Below are positions 6,399-8,641 of a stretch of DNA of 8,641 bases, piece by piece. Each line of letters opens with the position of its first letter. The first letter of the stretch is position 1. The notes under the pieces were generated by a model, which had not been told where the DNA came from, ran no database searches, and was given only the letters and a program-made list of their open reading frames with translations. Source of the DNA: JBBIOI01 sp037443425 (GTDB lineage: Bacteria; Desulfobacterota; BSN033; UBA1163); contig JBBIOI010000139.1 in the NCBI GenBank assembly GCA_037443425.1, forward strand, positions 1 through 8,641, in the 5' to 3' direction. Position numbers and translations under genes: made by a program.

Positions 6399-7433
6399 AT
6401 GAGAAAATTGTTCATTCTACCGATTATCGTTTGTTTTTTACTTCTCTTTTCGATTGGGTCTCAGACGGCTTTTTCAGCAATTGAACTACGAATATCTTCC
6501 TGGATGCCTGCAAAAAGCGTTGATACAGCAATCGCAGAATATTGGACTAAAAAGGTTGAAGAAAGAACAGGTGGTAAGGTTAAATTTGTAATCTATACTG
6601 CGAGCTCCCTTGGAGCAATGAAGGATCATTATGATATGGCAATAAAAGGGATTGCAGACATAACTTTTCACACACTGAGTAATAATCCTGGAAGGCATCC
6701 TTTAAGCGAAGTCCTTCATCTGCCATTCATTATTCCATCAAGCGAAGTTGGAGGAAAGGTCTTAACACAACTTTACCGCGAATTCCCAGAGATAAGGGCA
6801 GAATTCGATGAGGTAAAGGTGCTCGGTCTTGGAACTATTGATACATGGAATTTCCATAGCCTTAAAAAGCCAATCCATAAGATAGAAGACCTTAAGGGTC
6901 TTAAAATAAGGGTCCCTGGAGGAATTGCAAGTGAGGCCGTTAAAGCACTTGGTGCAGTTCCTATTGGCCTTCCTGTACCTGAACTTTACATGGCATTGCA
7001 AAGGGGTGTAATAGACGGCACGGTTATGGGATGGGAAGGTATAGCAAGCTTCAAGCTTTATGAAATACTCAAACACTATACCGAAGTGGGTGGCTTCACA
7101 ACACTTACACAGGGTTTGTTTATGAATAAGGCATCCTTCAACAAATTGCCTCCTGATGTGCAAAAGGTCATAGCTGAGGACCTTGGTTTAAAATGGTGGG
7201 AAGAAGAAAAGGGAAGGCTATTTCATGACAAGTGGGCAGAAGAGGCAAGGGTTCTTGCACGAAAACATGGTGGAAATATCTTTAATCTTCCTCCTGAAGA
7301 GAAAAAGAGATGGGTAGAAGCAATTCTACCAATAAGGGAGATGTGGGTTAAAACAATGGAGGCTAAAGGATATGGCTCAGCAAGAAAGATTCTAAATCGA
7401 GCTCTTGAACTTTCAGCTCAATATAGTAAATAG
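6399..7433 (+). CDS. dctP: TRAP transporter solute-binding protein, DctP family
   Basis: A 344-residue periplasmic binding protein of a tripartite ATP-independent (ion-gradient driven) transporter. The signal peptide has MRK, a hydrophobic core (4-20) and likely cleavage after AFS or AFSA (residues 24-27). The mature protein opens with IELRISSWMPAKS, typical of DctP. The hallmark segment is DLKGLKIRVPGG (164-175), where Arg171 is the residue that salt-bridges the ligand carboxylate in known family structures. VPELYMALQRGVIDGTV (193-209) is the second DctP signature. The GWEGIASFKLYEILKHYTE stretch (211-229) belongs to a frequent subgroup and probably lines the ligand pocket. The conserved Arg implies an organic acid ligand; which acid is unknown. 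Length is normal. It precedes the two membrane subunits, the usual P-Q-M order. Confidence 0.95.
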   Translation: MRKLFILPIIVCFLLLFSIGSQTAFSAIELRISSWMPAKSVDTAIAEYWTKKVEERTGGKVKFVIYTASSLGAMKDHYDMAIKGIADITFHTLSNNPGRHPLSEVLHLPFIIPSSEVGGKVLTQLYREFPEIRAEFDEVKVLGLGTIDTWNFHSLKKPIHKIEDLKGLKIRVPGGIASEAVKALGAVPIGLPVPELYMALQRGVIDGTVMGWEGIASFKLYEILKHYTEVGGFTTLTQGLFMNKASFNKLPPDVQKVIAEDLGLKWWEEEKGRLFHDKWAEEARVLARKHGGNIFNLPPEEKKRWVEAILPIREMWVKTMEAKGYGSARKILNRALELSAQYSK

Positions 7434-7450
7434 ATGAAGGAATTTTCAGG

Positions 7451-7957
7451 ATGATCAATCTGATCGATAATTCGATCCTTAAGTTAAGCAGATTATTTAA
7501 TTACATCGGTGTATGTGTCATCCTTTTCATGATGTTTTTTACAGCTTCAGATGTACTTTTACGCTATATCTTCAATTCTCCAATTGAAGGTGCTTACGAA
7601 GCAATCGAGCTTATGATGGCAATCTCTTTCTGTTTTGGTGTAGCATACACTCAAAGGCAAAAAGGTCATGTATCTGTAGACCTTTTAACCCAGAGATTGG
7701 GTGAAAAAAAGAGGGCTTATCTAAAATTTATTGTTTCAACTGTAAGTTTCATTCTCTGCCTTTTAATAACATGGCAAAGTTTCTTGAAGGCCACTGTAGC
7801 CTTTTCTTCAAAAGAATCAACCTATGGGGGGATCGGTCCATTTGGACATGTCCCGATCTTCCCATTTATTTATCTTACAAGTTCAGCCTGTCTGGTATTT
7901 ACACTTGAATTATTTGCTGATCTAATAACCTCTTTAAAAGGGATTATTAAAAAATGA
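7451..7957 (+). CDS. dctQ: TRAP transporter small permease subunit, DctQ family
   Basis: A 168-residue membrane protein, usual DctQ size, with four hydrophobic segments at about 17-36, 51-66, 92-110 and 134-155. Family signatures are visible: SDVLLRYIFNSPIEGAYEAI (33-52) after the first helix, and KGHVSVDLL (71-79) after the second. DctQ binds the large DctM subunit and is needed for transport. The gene starts 17 bases after dctP, with GAAGGA (7436-7441) 9 bases before the ATG. Its TGA overlaps the start of the next gene as ATGA. Identity of the family is clear; it does not reveal the substrate. Confidence 0.93.
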   Translation: MINLIDNSILKLSRLFNYIGVCVILFMMFFTASDVLLRYIFNSPIEGAYEAIELMMAISFCFGVAYTQRQKGHVSVDLLTQRLGEKKRAYLKFIVSTVSFILCLLITWQSFLKATVAFSSKESTYGGIGPFGHVPIFPFIYLTSSACLVFTLELFADLITSLKGIIKK

Positions 7958-8641
7958 CTCCTGTAACAGTTGGAATAATCTGCATCCTACTCCTCTTTTT
8001 CTTTATGTCATTAAATATGAATGTTGGTCTTTCAATGGCCCTTTCGGGTTTTATAGGCCTCATATATCTTTTGGGTGTTGAACAGGCACTAAATGTACTT
8101 GGGAACGCACCTTTTAGAACTGCTGCGGCCTACACCATGAGTGTAATTCCACTTTTTGTCCTTATGGGAAATCTTTCTCTATATGCTGGTGTTAGTAGCG
8201 ACGTCTATAACACTGCTTATAAATTTTTTGGACACCTACCTGGCGGTCTTGCTATGGCAACTACAGTAGCGTGTGCTGGCTTTGCAGCTACATGCGGCTC
8301 AAGTGTTGCAACTGCAGTAACAATAGGCTCGGTTGCTATCCCTGAAATGAGAAAATATAATTATGCCCCATCACTTGCTGCAGGAAGCCTCGCTGCTGGT
8401 GGGACACTCGGTATTCTAATACCTCCAAGTATTGGATTCATTCTGTATTCAATGCTTACTGAGGAATCTATCGGGAAATTATTTATTGCTGGTATCCTGC
8501 CAGGCATCCTGTTAACTGCCTTATTTGTTGTTGCTATCTATATTCAGGTTCGTAAAAATCCTGGGTTAGGTCCGAGAGGTCCGGTCTCTACATTTAAAGA
8601 AAAGATAGAATCCCTTAAGGGTGTTGGAGGCGCTTTAGGAC
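7954..8641 (+). CDS. dctM: TRAP transporter large permease subunit, DctM family (N-terminal part, cut by window end)
   Basis: The frame opens with ATG 7954 (MTPVTVGIICILLLFFFMSL) and stays open to the window edge, giving 229 complete codons of a protein that is usually about 420-440 residues. DctM is the ion-coupled transport channel. Visible family features are NVGLSMALSG (23-32), MSVIPLFVLMGNL (62-74), the ATCGSSVATAVTIGSVAIPE stretch (112-131), SLAAGGTLGILIPPSIGFIL (145-164) and FIAGILPGIL (177-186). The later part (about 200-229) is a hydrophilic cytoplasmic loop. Two Cys (107 and 114) flank the conserved GSS segment, where many relatives have small residues. The start overlaps the dctQ stop by 4 bases (ATGA), so it is probably translated by re-initiation. 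The remainder should continue downstream. Confidence 0.95.
   Translation, partial: MTPVTVGIICILLLFFFMSLNMNVGLSMALSGFIGLIYLLGVEQALNVLGNAPFRTAAAYTMSVIPLFVLMGNLSLYAGVSSDVYNTAYKFFGHLPGGLAMATTVACAGFAATCGSSVATAVTIGSVAIPEMRKYNYAPSLAAGSLAAGGTLGILIPPSIGFILYSMLTEESIGKLFIAGILPGILLTALFVVAIYIQVRKNPGLGPRGPVSTFKEKIESLKGVGGALG

Noticed and set aside
6762..7163. 133-codon antisense open frame inside dctP
   Set aside because: It sits opposite a strongly conserved DctP sequence, is rich in Cys, His and Tyr as expected of a reverse shadow, and has no family resemblance.

Overview
The window is a compact, single-direction (+ strand) piece of a bacterial chromosome. It carries nine genes with almost no intergenic DNA. 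The sequence is AT-rich, with many AGA/AGG arginine and ATA isoleucine codons. Two periplasmic binding proteins have type I-like signal peptides and no lipobox, and a TRAP transporter is present, which together point to a Gram-negative (diderm) bacterium. A low-GC anaerobe of the Desulfobacterota or a similar group would fit, but that is only a guess from style and gene content; no marker gene is present.

Layout. Bases 1-98 hold the 3' end of a gene that looks like the FAD-binding subunit of a molybdenum hydroxylase (xanthine dehydrogenase/CO dehydrogenase medium-subunit type). Next is a 576-residue CocE/NonD (peptidase S15-like) alpha/beta hydrolase (113-1843). A complete branched-chain-amino-acid-type (HAAT/Liv) ABC importer follows: LivG-type ATPase (1871-2614), LivF-type ATPase (2601-3308), LivH-type permease (3312-4178), LivM-type permease (4175-5104) and a periplasmic binding protein (5116-6345). 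After a 53-base gap comes a TRAP transporter: DctP binding protein (6399-7433), small DctQ membrane subunit (7451-7957) and the first 229 codons of the large DctM subunit (7954 to the window end).

The genes overlap or lie within about 55 bases of each other, and I see no convincing terminator or internal promoter, so all nine could be one transcript. Strong Shine-Dalgarno sequences stand before the two binding proteins, while the ATPase and permease genes mostly rely on overlap or weak sites. The likely theme is uptake and initial breakdown of small organic molecules: two high-affinity uptake systems next to a hydrolase and a redox hydroxylase. The substrates cannot be read from the sequence; 'Liv' here names the transporter family and does not show that leucine is carried.

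The most notable points are: (1) the hydrolase keeps the S15 nucleophile motif but appears to lack the His and Asp of the catalytic triad; (2) the two ABC ATPases carry complementary deviations that fall in the same composite ATP site, suggesting one consensus and one degenerate site; (3) an ABC and a TRAP uptake system sit back to back in one probable operon with two putative catabolic enzymes. I found no RNA genes, mobile elements, CRISPR arrays or notable repeats.
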